Shown one piece after another: positions 1 through 12,459 of a DNA stretch of 64,000 nt (its first letter is position 1; each line of letters starts with the position of its first letter). A program made the position numbers and the translations under genes. Origin of the DNA: Epiperipatus broadwayi (lineage: Eukaryota; Onychophora; Udeonychophora; Euonychophora; Peripatidae); assembly GCA_028023455.1 (NCBI GenBank), contig JAQFVV010006306.1, positions 3,935,001-3,999,000 of the forward strand, given 5' to 3'. The notes beneath the pieces were generated by a model. It saw only the letters and a list, made by a program, of their open reading frames with translations, was not told the DNA's origin and did not search any database.

Positions 1-243
1 AAAGTAAAAAAATAAAATTAAAAGAAAATAAATAAAAGTCCAATGCCAACTGCGCATCATAAATTGTAGGTTTAAAAGTAAATATATTTATTTAACAACA
101 GATGACGAAACGACATTTTATGGTTGCTGTATTAAAAAAGAATGAAAGAAAAACAACAATATTAATTATTCATCAGACAATAACTATAAAAAATAAAAAA
201 TACAAACATTGTTTAATTAAGTACAATAACAGACATTGAAGAT

Positions 244-860
244 TATTGGCAGTAGCAAACTTTCCATACAGTATGACGTCCATGCAAGCCTTTGAAGCCA
301 ATAGATGCAGAAAGGTTTAAGCATAAAGGGCCCATCTGGTGCCTACTCATCTAATATCCCCAGATTAGTGTCTAGTTTGTGGATTTCATCAGTGAGAATC
401 TTTGGAACTGAGTGCGCTGCACCTAGATCTAAAGATCGGATGCAACCCTCCGGCAGCCATCTTTTACCTATTTAGTTAACTATAAAGTTAGCACTCAAGA
501 TAAAAAACACATTAATGTTTTCAATCCAAACTCATTCATTTATATAATCATACAGATCTGAATCCAGTTCAGCATCTATACATTTTGGTGTCCTTGATTT
601 ATCAAAAACCACATGCATGATATAAAACCTCCAAAACATCACATGATCATCATTTCCTTTGCTTACACAAGTTATTAGCAGCAGCTAGAAACTAGCCTGG
701 GGCTATTGGATGGAATAGGCACTAGATAGGAATTTTATGCAAAAACCTTCCTGCATCCATTGATTACTAAGGCTTGCACTGGGTGGCACTACTGTATGGA
801 GAGTTTTCTACTGCTAATGCAAGCAAAGGAAATTTGTGATCATGCAATGTTTTGGTAGAT
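244..860 (+). mobile_element. FB foldback retroposon, copy 1
   Basis: The left arm begins at GCAAACTTTCCATACAG and runs through the family landmarks GTGCCTACTCATC, CCCCAGATTAGT and TTCATCAGTGAG. The right arm returns inverted, through AACTAGCCTGGGG and GGTGGCACTACTGTATGG, to GTGATCATGCAATG. A second partial terminus (ACATCACATGATCATC) sits at about 632, so this copy is rearranged. The flanks share a 9-bp direct repeat, attgaagat (235-243 and 861-869). Non-coding. Confidence 0.75.
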
Positions 861-869
861 ATTGAAGAT

Positions 870-1650
870 AAAAATAAAATTGATAGACTAACATTAACAT
901 TTGTAAAAAGTAAAAATAGAAAATGTTTAATAATAAAACAAAACAATAAACAATCAGAAATATAATACTGAATTAGATATCAACTGATTAAAGATTTAAA
1001 CTATCTTGGCGATAAAATCTCAAACAATATTGCAAGAGATAATTTAATAGATTCCACATCAAAATTCACGAGACATGCCAACATTTCTTAAGTTACCATA
1101 GCAATTGGGTAATATGATAAGCAATCATGGTAGTTTGCTATTGTTCACTTCCTCCCCTTTGTCACATTTTTAAAAGGTGTATTACGACCTTTAATAAGCT
1201 TTTACATTAACAAATAAATAATATTTCTGTACTGTAATTTTCTCTACATAAGTCTCATGCAAGGTAGGATTGGTTTCTATTCACTTTTAGTACCTTCACA
1301 AACATATGACCAAAGGTATGTGAAAAAGATCTACGATCCCCAACTGATGACTGCTAATTCAGTACAAAATGTGCTTCTTTTTTTGGATCATACATTTTTT
1401 TCACATATCTTTAGTCACATATTTATGATTACATTACTCCACAAGATGTTAAAAGGAGAAAGAAATCAGTAGCTACTTTGTGAGAGAGTGGAAATATTGC
1501 TCATTATTGGATAATCTCTAGTCTAATGAATGACTAATAAAAATGATTTACATAGTAATTAGATATTAGTAAATGATTATTCTGATAAAATTATATAATA
1601 AATCAAAATTTGACTTCTAACAATATCTATTTTTTAAAGAAGTAAAAATA
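870..1650. other. AT-rich intron, nothing recognised
   Basis: The 71-codon plus frame at 1,257 has no recognisable motif and is probably chance. Confidence 0.6.
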
Positions 1651-1656
1651 ATACTA

Positions 1657-1885
1657 GATAGAGGCAAAATTCTCCATACAGTAGCACCACTCAGTGCAAG
1701 CCAGAGTAATCAATGAATGCAGGATGGTTTGTGCATAATATCACTATTTAGTGCTGAAGCAGTCAATGTCTAATCATCATTGAGCTTCATGCTTAACAAT
1801 CTACACTAACCTCCTATGGGGCCTGCAATGCAGACCCCACTGTAAATATATGCCATTCACCCACACACTGTATGCATAGTGATCC
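1657..1885 (+). repeat. FB 5' half fused to a second module (copy 2)
   Basis: The first 70 bases match the FB start (GGCAAAATTCTCCATACAGTAG, then CAGTGCAAGCCAGAGTAATC). After TTTAGTG the sequence switches to a GCTGAAGCAG...GAGCTTCA module ending with ATATATGCCATTCACCCACACA. The same switch is seen at 8.22 kb, with the same end motif, and at 40.47 kb, so the chimera is recurrent rather than random. Confidence 0.55.
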
Positions 1886-2045
1886 AAAAACATTAATAAG
1901 ATATTTAGCAAAGTAAAACAGTAGGGTGAGTGATGCGTATATATATATGAACGAAGCAATAATTTTATTTATTGCTGAATATTAGATGTTTTCTTTATAT
2001 AATTGTAAATATCTTTTTATATATGTGTGTTTAATTAAACTAGTG

Positions 2046-2650
2046 GAATGTAACGACAAAGAAAGATGGGGAGGGCTTGAAATACTGAAATTATCTTTAT
2101 CTATAGTCAGATTGTTTTCATTAATTAAAATTATAAATCTTAATTAAAATTCTCTTTTAGTTGTTTTCAAATCTCTAAAAATAGCTAAAATGGTATTTCC
2201 AGCCTTATCTGTTTTAGTTTGTTAATTAAATATTTTACTAATCAAACATGTTTTTTTTAATTAAGAGATAGCTGTGGGCAACTGAGATTGCATTCTTGGT
2301 GGGATTTAGGTGGATAAAAAAAGGCCCATAGAACAAAAGAGTTTTTTTTTTTTGGAGTTGAGATTTGAGTCAGTTGAGTTGAGTTCTTTTTCAGTCAGTT
2401 ACTTTGAAGGGTTTCAAGACCATAACATTTTAAGAAGTCAAGAGAAGTTCGGTGCGATGAATTGTGAGTAGAAAAGAAGCACCTTTTTTCCTTCTTCTCT
2501 TGAAGAACTGTCTGCCTGCCACTGCCATGTTCCATCTAGCTGACCATACAACATGATTACTTCTGACTGCTGATTGCTAATGATGCCGCTATGCTGTTTT
2601 TTTTCTTAGGTAACCTTTTAACGTAGAACTGCCTTCATAAGTCAATACTT
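2046..2650. other. Unclassified GC-richer island A1
   Basis: The stretch after TGTAACGACAAAG contains GGATAAAAAAAGGCCC, a GAGTTGAGT-rich segment and a C/T-rich stretch with TGCCTGCCACTGCC. It could be an LTR-like or transcribed sequence. No match recognised. The same two-island layout is seen at 10.2-11.8 kb and 41.0-42.5 kb. Confidence 0.3.
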
Positions 2651-3399
2651 TTGTAATTTGTAATCTATAGTTCAACCTTCATATCTTAATATATATATTA
2701 TTTTATAAGCTTCTGCTAAATTTTGCTTTTAAACTCTCTCTCAGTAATCTTTTATTAATATCATGTATTTTAACTTACCTTTCACGCTTAATTAAATTAT
2801 ATATATAAATATGGGCGATTCCATTAAGATGTTATGTATTTTGTTTAATGTATAAATATAATCTATTTTCTTTAATATGCCAAAATCGCTAAATTCGCGA
2901 GTAAGGGGGAAAATAATTGTTTTACTTGGAAAAAGGGTGGGCTTTATTTAAAACTTATCAATAAAGTTTTCTTTATATTAAATAGAAATTGCTCGCGAGT
3001 TTGGTTTCATTTTAAATTCATTATTCTTAAAGTAAATTAAAAACTTTTACTGTGGATGAATTTTGCTAAATTGGCTGCTTTGAATTTGTCTTTAAATTTC
3101 TATTTTAAAAAAAATCGTGAACCTTCACATAATTAATCCAATTCTTTTTTTTTTGCTGGTGCCTGAAGGGCGAATTCTACCAGTTAATATGTATTTGGGA
3201 ATCGATTCTTTAAATATAAATGTTGTTATTCATTATGATTAGTTAAATGACTCAGAATTGAAAAATAGATTATTGCGCAAGGGGTTAGACCATTTCCAAA
3301 CTTTAAATAATATTATAAAATTATATAAACGTTGCTGGCATACCTTTTCCTTTATTCTGATATTTTATCTTTTCCATTTCTTGATCATTTTGTTATTGG

Positions 3400-3760
3400 A
3401 GACATCGAAAGCTTGAAGCTCCTGTCCTACTTTTCGAAATCGTTCGTAATCAGAGACTCTCTGTGGAACGTAAAGTTTAGGAGGGTTATGATATTATGTG
3501 CTGCAGAATACAGTGCATCCAGATTCTGGGCTCTCAAACCCAGACCCTCTTTCGATATCGCTCCGCCAGAATGCGCGGACATATCAACTCTAAGTTCGTT
3601 TTTCAAATATGCTTTAAAATGATAAAATATCCACAATCGCCATGAAGGCGAGATTTCTTTAATGTATGCTAGTACCGTTACTCTGCTCTTTAATTTGATC
3701 GCCGTCCGTCTAATCTTAGTAAGTCGCAATGATGTGTTAAAGATAATGATTCATTTCGTA
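3400..3760 (-). other. GC-richer island A2 with a 100-codon open frame, unrecognised
   Basis: The minus-strand frame 3,729-3,427 (MRLTKIRRTAIKLKSRVTVL...) is open for 100 codons in unusually CpG-containing sequence, and an overlapping plus frame is also open. I recognise no domain. It may be a decayed transposon exon. Confidence 0.3.
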
Positions 3761-4319
3761 AAATACGTTCAGTATGTTGATCTTAAAACTGCTTTCGTTT
3801 AAAAAAGCGTTATCGATTCCCAGAGACGTAAATCAATTGGTATAATTTATTCTTGTAAATATTGCGCATTGTTTGTTTTTTATGTATACTTATTCTAAAG
3901 ACGCTATGTCCTAACAATGCCTATCAAACATATGTAATGATTTTAAGATTGTAAATAAATGATTGAGACCGTACATTTATATTTATTTGTCAAAATAATA
4001 TGAAATTGTATCTGTACAATTATATTTATTAAATGAGTGATAGAGGGGATTTTATACAACAAAGTCCCAAGTCTTGTAAATAAACGATATTGTCCCAAGC
4101 GTGAAACTGGTTGGTAAAATATACATGCGTTTTTTAATCTTTTGTAATATACATATGCGTTTGTGTAAGATTTATTAAAAATATCTGTTTCATGTAAATC
4201 CTGGTTTGTCGTTTTTGAAGTATTATTTTCTAGTTAATATTTAGAACTATTTTCTTTAGCTAAGAGCTTAGCATCAATAAATAACTATAATAAATGTAAT
4301 TCCTGGGCTACTCCAATCT

Positions 4320-4873
4320 CGATCATCACCATCAGTCTGATCTTATGCTCTACCGCTTTGCTTATGGGCACGGATTTAAAATAATTTTACTGTGTCATCA
4401 GAATTGTTGTTCATTGGGTCAGAGATTCGAAGAATAGGCAAATAGGTTAGAATTCAGGATTGCTCCAGACCTGTGAATCTCGGGCATGATCGGATTCGAG
4501 GTACTTTTGCTTAAGATTTGAATCTTGTTAAGTGAGCATACTATTTTGACCGGTACAGTGCCTACTCATCAAATATTCCCAGACTAGTTTCTAGCTTGTG
4601 ACTTTCATCAGTGAGGAGCCTTGGATCTGAGACAGCTGCACTTAGATCTTAGGATCCAAGGCAACTCTCCAGCAGCCACCTTTTACTTTTTTAGATAACT
4701 ATAAAGCTTTGAGTCCAAAATGAAAACGCAATAATGTTTTCAAGCTAAACTCATTAGCTTGTACAGTTGATCTTATTCTGGCTTGCACTGAGTGGCGCTA
4801 CTGTATGAAGAGTTTTGCCTTTGTGAAAAGCAGCTTGAGTAAGCATAAAAATGATGATCATGTGAGGTGTGAT
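4320..4873 (+). repeat. FB copy 3 with an alternative 5' module
   Basis: Bases from about 4,552 on are FB (GTGCCTACTCATC, CCCAGACTAGTTTCTAGC, ... TGGCGCTACTGTATG, ... GATGATCATGTGAG). The preceding 230 bases are not FB but match the sequence before the FB part at 12.46 kb (AGAATAGGCAAATAGG, GCATGATCGGATTCGAGGTA, TTGACCGGTACA). This is a second chimera type sharing the junction motif ACCGGTACA. Confidence 0.6.
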
Positions 4874-5057
4874 GGTTTAAAAATAATATTTATTACAATA
4901 ACTCCAATACATACATCTTTACTTTTAAAATGTCTAAACAATATTCATTTCCATATATCATTTGCATTTTAGATATTGGAAAAATTGACAGATAAAATAT
5001 ATTGTTAATTTATTATTTATTTTAAAAACTAATAAATTTTTTGCAATAAAAATGCTA

Positions 5058-5556
5058 ATCACGTTATACTTATATAAGGCTCAAACCTTAGTACATGCGC
5101 CTTGAGTGCTTAATTTTTAACCAGAGGGACCTCTACAAATCATAACGCAAGATTTGACTTTATAAAGATAAGGGGAATCATCTTCTCTCTGAACCTATTT
5201 TCTTAATTATACAGGCAAATCTAAAGCATATTGATTTGGGAGCATGAAGCTTAATAAGAATTAATATTTACAACTTTAAATTGATTCAAAATATTTCTAA
5301 ATTTAATATCTGATATTGACTCGTTGTAAATAGAAAGATTTAGTGAATGTTAATGTTTAACAGAAATAGTGGACTTAATCAGTGAAGAATTTATTAGCTT
5401 CATGCTCCCAAATCAATATGCTTTAGATTTGCCTATATAATTAAGAAAATAGGTTCAGAGATAAGAGGATCCCTCTTATCTTTATAAAGTCATTTGTAGA
5501 AGTCTCTCTTGTTAAAAATTAAGCACTCAAGGCGCATGTACTAAACACGTTATAGT
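5058..5556. repeat. 499-bp hairpin MITE, arms about 190 bp
   Basis: Left-arm sequences AGTACATGCGCCTTGAGTGC and GGCAAATCTAAAGCATATTG recur inverted on the right, as GCACTCAAGGCGCATGTACT and CAATATGCTTTAGATTTGCC. The 130-bp loop is AT-rich. No TSD obvious. Confidence 0.85.
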
Positions 5557-5559
5557 AAA

Positions 5560-6115
5560 TTATCAAATAATATCATTAAATGTTTGCATTTGTTACGAAG
5601 CTATACAATAATATTCTATACACAATTCTACAATGAATAATCAATAATTAACACTTATATAAAGAGCAATGACCATTATCCTTATTAGTTATATGACCAA
5701 AAATTTAATCTTAACATTTGAATCAGCGCACACTAACGTTGCTTGACATAGATGAACATTAAAAGCATTATTAGGCAAACATAAAGACATTAAAATACGT
5801 ACTAATATCTTTTTTTTAAATAACAATTTATGAGGATATGATTAACTACGTCCTATCAAAACATTTAATCTAATATAAAGAATAAACAGTCCAAAATCTA
5901 CATTTCCTTAATAGAGCCATTTTGTCTTCAATATTTTGTGAAAAGTTTATAACTTCCACAAGCAAAATTATTCTCATAATACAGTAAGCACAAAATATTT
6001 AAACTAATAGATTATAAATGCAAAGCATTTAATAACAAATTCAGAAATTTTTCAGCACATGGTCAGCAAAAGTGTAATTGAGATTCAAATTAAAATAAAG
6101 ACAATAATTTAAAGA
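5560..6115. other. AT-rich intron, nothing recognised
   Basis: Homopolymer-rich sequence with no open frame or repeat match seen. Confidence 0.6.
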
Positions 6116-6117
6116 TA

Positions 6118-6452
6118 GATGCCAGAAGGCTTGTGCATAAAATCCCTATATCCCCAGACTAGTTTCTAGCTTGTGGCCTTCATCAGTGAGAAGCCTTGGA
6201 TCTGAGAGCACTGCATCTAGTGCTCTCAGATCCTAGGCTCCTCACTGACAAAAGCCACAAGCTAGAAACTAGTCTGGGGATATTGGATGATATGTATTAG
6301 ATAGATATCACAAGCCTTCTGCAACCATTAATTATTCTGGCTTGCACTGAGTGGCACTACTGTTTGGAAAGTTTTGTCTGTTTTAATAATAGTTATGAGC
6401 AAGCACAAGAAATGGTGATCATGTGATAGTTCAACAACAAGTGACCTATCAG
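6118..6452 (+). mobile_element. FB foldback retroposon, copy 4 (5'-truncated)
   Basis: The copy starts inside the left arm at ATGCCAGAAGGCTTGTGCATAAA. It turns around at CTGCATCTAGTGCTCTCAG, where the two arms meet with almost no loop, and returns through CTAGAAACTAGTCTGGGG to GTGATCATGTGATAG. The centre is an almost perfect hairpin. Confidence 0.75.
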
Positions 6453-6955
6453 GAAACATAAATGCACTTAAAATTGACTCCCAATCCTAATCTGAAAGCC
6501 ACCATAATTCAAACATTATTAAAAAGAGTAAATATCAATTAAAGTATAAGTAATCAATTATAAAACATCATAAATATAGATTTTCTCAACTTCGATAGCA
6601 ACCACAACACAATCAACAATAATTATGCAATTGTCCATAATTTCTCCCAATTTCCCTTTAAGAATCACTATACTCAATCACAAAAACAATGATCAAACAA
6701 GTTTAATTGTACACCTTTATTTTACTTATGTGATTCAATTTAGGCACTGTAGAATCGATGGCCACTAAAAACAAAGCAGTAAGTTTATGAAAATCTTCAT
6801 AATGGATTACCAAACTATAGAGGGGAAATTTTCTACTATAAGATCTTAATTCAAGCAGAAAGAATTGTTAATTAATGAATTGTGTCCATTAAGTGACATT
6901 TTGCTCATTGTGTTGGTCAATATTATCCTTGTTTTAAAAAGGTATTATATATACA

Positions 6956-7072
6956 TGTCAAGCGTTGTTAGACGAGAGGTCAGCACAGCCACCTTGCAAG
7001 CAAGCAGTTGGTTGCAGACGGTTGTTGCGGGTTCGCCTCCCGGCCGATACTATGACATATGGGGAAAAAAAG
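6956..7072 (+). mobile_element. tRNA-headed SINE (head different from the other two)
   Basis: A head with the B-box-like CGGGTTCGCCTCCCGG is followed by the tail TATGACATATGGGG and an A-run. The flanks, ggtattatatatacatgt and gggtattatacatatgta, are an imperfect target-site duplication. The head (CACCTTGCAAGCAAG) does not match the tRNA-Gly-like heads at 15.6 and 32.5 kb, although the tail does. Confidence 0.7.
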
Positions 7073-7074
7073 GG

Positions 7075-8118
7075 TATTATACATATGTACAAATACAAAG
7101 ATCTGAAACTAGTCCAGAAAATTGTATGCTTGGCAAACTTAATTATTAATTAATTTCAGAAATCTCAACCCTTGGCATAATGATGGCATATACCAAAATT
7201 ATTGAATATCACAGTTTCTCTCGGTGAATGTTTTATGTTCTGTAACAATAAGGCAAAACTTTTGGTTGAGCAGTTCATGAAACCAGACAATGATTGTGTC
7301 TTTTTGCATTACCATTTGTATTCTTAACTGATCAGTATTTACATAAGATTAAGACTATTGTTGAAAATGAATTTCTTACGAGTAAACAGTAAAAACAAAT
7401 TTATTATACGTATAGACTTTTGAGATGTAAAACTAGTTGGTGAAATCATAGAAATTTTATTTATGGTGACTTACGGCTATAAATCTTAGTCTGTGATGTA
7501 GTTCCACAAAAAATGATTAAACTTATGAATATCATTTAGTACTGCAATTATAACATGTCTTGGCTACCTTTTTCATTAAGTTATTCTCTAGTTTCATCCC
7601 TTTTCTTTATTTTTGATTAAATTTTAATTCATTTTCAGTACTTCAAATAAGCGGCAATTCGTAAAAACTCAAACTTAATTCGTCACTTCCAAATTTCTTA
7701 GTTCAAACACTAATACTGTACCTTACTCCATATTATATTTAGAAATAGGATGCAACATTATATCATGCCATCATCAAGGCAAAACTATTTTAAAATTAAT
7801 GTTATCATAGCATATATTTCTCACATTCATTAAAAATATTTTTGTTCATTTTAGTATGTAAACTACTCAATATTTAATTTTGTATTCAATTTTAAAACAT
7901 AGCTTTTAAAAACTTCATTTTAAAAGTCATCATTTTGTAAAGAATTTACTTTAATAATATTTTTTTACTTGCTTAAATCTCAATAATTTTCTTAAAGACA
8001 TGGAATTTTTTAACTTCCTTGTTACAAATTTCTTTGTCTGGATTGCTCAAGACATTTCATCAATTTATTAAATTGAAACCCTTTATCTTTTTTCTTCTTC
8101 TTATTATTATTATAAGTA
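7075..8118. other. AT-rich intron, nothing recognised
   Basis: Open-frame-poor A/T sequence between the SINE and FB copy 5. No internal symmetry noticed. Confidence 0.6.
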
Positions 8119-8120
8119 AA

Positions 8121-8345
8121 ACAGGCAAAACTATAAAACTATCCATACAGTATTGCCACTCAGAGCAAGCCAGAGTAATCACAAATGCCAAAAGGCTTGT
8201 GCATAAAGTTCCCATCTAGTGCCTACTGAAGCGGAATCTGAGATTCAGATTGTGCTTCACAGCCCACCTCAAATCTTCCGCTACCAAGCTAAATTCAAAC
8301 CCTATTCTTGCGTATATATTCCATTCACTAACACATATTTTTATC
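8121..8345 (+). repeat. FB 5' half fused to the CTGAAGCGG module (copy 5)
   Basis: The FB start (AACAGGCAAAACTAT... with an internal AAACTATCCATACAGTA repeat) runs to GTGCCTA. It then switches to CTGAAGCGG...GTGCTTCA...AATTCAAACCCTA and ends near TATATATTCCATTCACTAACACA. The architecture matches the copy at 1.66 kb. Confidence 0.55.
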
Positions 8346-8849
8346 CTTTTTTTTTTGATTATTATTGACTAACATACTTATTAACGAAGATATATGCATA
8401 AATATCTGAATTTAAATACACACACAAAAAAATAAAAGTAATAAATATAGTATTTAAAGAGGGAATATGTATACGCAATAGGTAACGGGGGATTAATTAT
8501 AACGGACTTATAATATCAAAATATATTATATGTTCTGTATTTTTTATTTTATAAAAGTTATAGTAATTATTTATTGATTGCAGTTCATATATAGAGATAT
8601 TGTAGAGACAAACATAATGAGCAAATAATTACTACAAAAAGTTCGTTATATGTCTATTCTATAAAATTTTGTTTTTAAGTTATTTTTGCTATTAAACTAT
8701 ACTTTTTAAGTTGCACCACGTAGTGGTTCTAGGAATACAATGTTAGTTTCACGCCCCCTATATTAGGTGGAATTAAAAAAGGATTACGAAGCTTCACTGT
8801 AATATTTTGAAGCTAAACTGAGGGTAAAGTCATTACCTTTAAGTGTTAT

Positions 8850-9420
8850 TATCAAAATGAAGAAAACTTTTAGTTTTCTAACAGCAACAAGGGTTTAACT
8901 GACATCGTTGTGAAAACAAAAATAGCAGAGAACGTATCAAATAAAGTGCAGAATAGAGGGGGAAATGTGAGTCAAGAAAACAGCAATATGAATAAACAAC
9001 TGATGGAAGAAGAGAATCCAGTTACCAAAGAGAACACCTCAGGTGATTTGGACTATATGTCACCCAAAATATTACAAGGGAAAGAGAAAGCGAATGTCGT
9101 TGAAAGCTTCAATAAGTTTAAAATTGGAAACAATGTTATCTAAAAAGCGAAACCGATTAATAAAAGTTTAAAATTGAAAACGTTATCTTAAAGTGAATCA
9201 GATTAATAAGAACAAATCTATAAAATCTAAATTTGAAACTAATGAGAGAAGTAAGTCAAACAAATTATTTAATGGTAATAACCAAGAATTTAAGTATGAA
9301 GAGGCACTACAATCAAAGTATGGGGTAAATAACATTATGCAAGAGGCTTATGATAATATATTGGATTTAACGGATGAGGAAGATGAAAAATCCAACTGTT
9401 TTAACGAAGTCACTTAATGA
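8850..9420 (+). pseudogene. Broken hydrophilic open frame, unrecognised
   Basis: Two consecutive plus-strand frames, 8,910-9,143 (NVSNKVQNRGGNVSQENSN...) and 9,193-9,417 (SKFETNERSKSNKLFNGNN...EEALQSKYG...DLTDEEDE), are rich in Asn, Lys and Glu. They are separated by a roughly 50-bp tandem duplication (AGTTTAAAATTGGAAAC... / AGTTTAAAATTGAAAAC...), which could have split one longer frame. An upstream ATG at 8,857 gives a short peptide before a stop. No domain is recognised. It could be an old retrogene, an ORF1-like relic or chance. Confidence 0.35.
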
Positions 9421-9589
9421 ATAACTTTTAATAATGATTGAGAAATTTAAGGAATAAAAGCGAACAATTCTTTTATCAAGATCATAACCACAGACAAATT
9501 CATTTGACAAACTGGATGCTAGACACTCCAGCTAGAAATATCATTTTTGTAACAGTGATAGAGTTTTGTTGTAATATTTGAGGGCACAG

Positions 9590-9790
9590 GTCTGCACTCC
9601 TCATTTCTTTTGCAGGGGTTGATGATGGCGGTTGTTGGGGGTCTGGTTTGTTGGTGCGGGCTGTTGACGATTATTGCCGCTTCCGGATAACCTGCAGGGA
9701 GGGTACAGGGTCAAAGTTTTCAGCGCTTTTCCCGCTCTGATGGGCTGCTGCGCTCCCTTAATGGATTGTTTTTGGGCAATACAGATCTGT
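9590..9790. other. Unclassified GC-rich island
   Basis: About 180 bases (GATGATGGCGGTTGTTGGGG ... GGATAACCTGCAGGGAGGG ... CGCTTTTCCCGCTCTGATGG) stand out sharply from the AT-rich background. The minus strand reads a Pro/Asn/Gln-rich frame (PAPTNQTPNNRHHQP). It could be a transposon-derived exon. Origin unknown. Confidence 0.35.
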
Positions 9791-9984
9791 GCTCGTCCAT
9801 ATATAGATACACATTAAGTAAGGTTATACAACCTTTTTGTGGATATGTTTTTTTTATTGAGCGTATGTACTTTGTTTTTACCTTGTAACATTGAACACTG
9901 TAATATCATGTAGCGGGTGATCAGTCACCTGTGTTTTTTTTTACCATAATAAAAAAAAACACTCTACTTTTCTTTTAAATCCAA

Positions 9985-10192
9985 TATGGAAGATGCGATT
10001 GTAATTAGTCAAAATTAATTAAAGGTGAGAAACGTAATCTTGTATAATCTTCTAAAATAAATTTAATTAAAAGTTTCTCTAAAATCAAAATTAGAAACTA
10101 AACTTAATTGATTTACTTTTGTCACAAACATTTTTTTTATAAAATTAATTTCAGTTTGAATACTTATCTAACAATGGCATCTTCCATCACAA
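9985..10192. repeat. Imperfect hairpin repeat
   Basis: ATGGAAGATGCGATTGT and the inverse ACAATGGCATCTTCCAT bound the unit. Inner TTTAATTAAAAGTTTCTC pairs loosely with GAAACTAAACTTAATTGA. Diverged. Confidence 0.5.
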
Positions 10193-10239
10193 TGGGTAAA
10201 AGCTTGTATAGAAATTCTTTTGGAAATTAGATTAAAAAA

Positions 10240-10570
10240 AATGATTAGCAATGACCAATCAAGAAAGGATTCCACAAATACCAGGACAGAGGAACTAAGA
10301 CAGTCAAGGAGAGCAGTTGCCAAAAATTTTCGTTCGTTTAATTTCAATGTGTCGTGAGTAAATCCACTTCACCTTTCTCGCCATTCGAGATGGCCTTCCC
10401 TGAAATCTGTGCCCATGGATCCTGATACTCATAGACTATAACTATATACCTGTTTGTTAAATACTGAACTTACTACCTGCCTCAATAATTATGCTCGTGA
10501 AACTAGATCTAGTTCTCAGAGGGAAATCTGAAAAACATCAAAAGAACAGCCAAGTTTGTCCAGAGGTAAT
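10240..10570. other. Unclassified GC-richer island B1
   Basis: CTTTCTCGCCATTCGAGATGG, then CCTTCCCTGAAATCTGTGCCC. Precedes a T-rich kilobase and island B2. Confidence 0.25.
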
Positions 10571-11469
10571 CATTTCAAATGCTGCTAGACTCTTAAAGTT
10601 ACCGTGAATAATTTTAAATTTCACCTATCTGTTTCGTTAAACATTTTGTAAAGCCTTTTTATTTGTAAAATTTAATATTAAGTATGAATTAATTTGTAAA
10701 ATTCTTACCTTTTAGTTAATTGTACCTTGTTCTCTCTATATAACTTAGCTGTAATCTCTATATTAAACCTCTCCTGAATAATTATTATTTCTTAATTTCA
10801 CATCTATGCGGCAATACTTTATTTTCATTATGATATTTTATATTTTCATATATTAAATTATATGTCGATAATTTCCCCCAGAATCGCAAATGCTTACGCT
10901 ATCTCTTTTAATAAAAGAAAACCTTCCTTACTTTTCAGAGGGTGATTAATCTAGTATTTTTTAAAACAAATTTGTTATTCTTATTATAGTGAGTGCCTGC
11001 AAGTCTGGGGAAATAAAATCAGAATCTGATAATTACTGTATAATGTTACTTTCGAAACAAACTAAGCAAAAATCTGTTTTCTTAGAAATGTGTTTTTTTT
11101 TATTAATTAAATAATAGTGCTAACTTCTAAAAACTTTAAATATATTTATATGCATTAAATTAATATTACTTTCTTGAAATCACTAACCACCACCGACTTT
11201 ATATATATTTAATAATATGAGAAGTATTTATTTATTAAAGCATTCAAAACCAAAGATTTATATTAGTTATACGTTGTGGGAAGTTTATGTGTAATTTAAA
11301 GTAATATAAGGGGGGGGGGGATATTCTAGTTCTATAAGCTATTATATTAGCATTAAATGTAATTCTTCCATATCCACATAGTAAATCAAATCATACCGGT
11401 ATGCTGGGTTTTTATCAATAAAGATAGGCGATAATTCTTTATTTCTTAGTTAAGTTTATATATTTATAT

Positions 11470-11830
11470 TAATGCAAGCGTTACGTGTATACCGGCCTTT
11501 AGTTTTATATATATTTGTGCTTCATTCATTTTTACTTCCAATACCAAGGACAAGGTTTGGCAAACCCCTTTGGACTTCTTCAGTGCTAGATATTATTGCA
11601 TACGGTTCGCTCTGGCAAAAGTCCAGCCTATGGCAATTCAATAAAGCACATTCTTCGTTGTTTATGACCCGACCCTGCCAACGTTTGCAGAGAGTCACCT
11701 TCTTTAACTGTGAATTGAAGCACCTTCTTGGATCTCAGAATAGATCTCTCCATTGCCATCATACACGTACCGCTCTCCCATATTTCATTCTCGTTAAAGC
11801 CTATCAATGCTCCTAAACCGTACTGTTATG
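11470..11830 (-). other. GC-richer island B2 with open frames, unrecognised
   Basis: The plus strand is open for 114 codons (11,472-11,816) and the minus strand for about 64 codons ending at 11,628 (EIWESGTCMMAMERS, then LRSKKVLQFTVKEGDSLQ). The latter faintly recalls a LysM start, but the fit is too short to claim. Confidence 0.3.
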
Positions 11831-12459
11831 ATTATGCTAAATGGATTGCCATTTTTTATATTTCATTCACACTTTCAGATACGATATTGCTGCCATAATT
11901 ATTATTTCCTAAATTAGCTTCCCACATACGTTCTTATTTCGCAAATGCAAATGCTATTTTATTACTTAAACATAATTACTGTTTGCCATCAAACTCAATA
12001 AACTTATGTATTGGTTCAAGTGCTGTTGTTTCATTAATGGTGGATTTAAAGAACTTTAAATAACTGTAGTCTAGCGCTATTATTAAAAATCTTAGGTATC
12101 TCATACAATCTGCAAATTATTGACATATAAATAGCCGCATTAGAACAAAGCCATAAATTATGTGTTATTGCTGATTAAATACGTTCATTTTATAGCATTG
12201 TAAGAGAGGTTAATGTCGTCTAAGGGAGATAAATACCCATTTTATTTACATTTTAACACAAATGTTTGCAATCAATTATATATATATTTATCTCAAGTTA
12301 ACTTAATAAATCTTATACATATTACTAAATATCTAAGTCATTGTTTCATTTATTGAATAGAAATAATTTTGATGTTATATAAAAGGTTTCATTTATTAGA
12401 TGATCGAAAATCGCTAACAATAATATTCTATACATGAATAAAGTTCAAATAAGAGTCTT

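Noticed and set aside
11472-11816. LysM-domain protein on the minus strand (KVLQFTVKEGDSLQTLA)
   Set aside because: Only about 15 residues resemble LysM; no further domain, broken frame on both sides.
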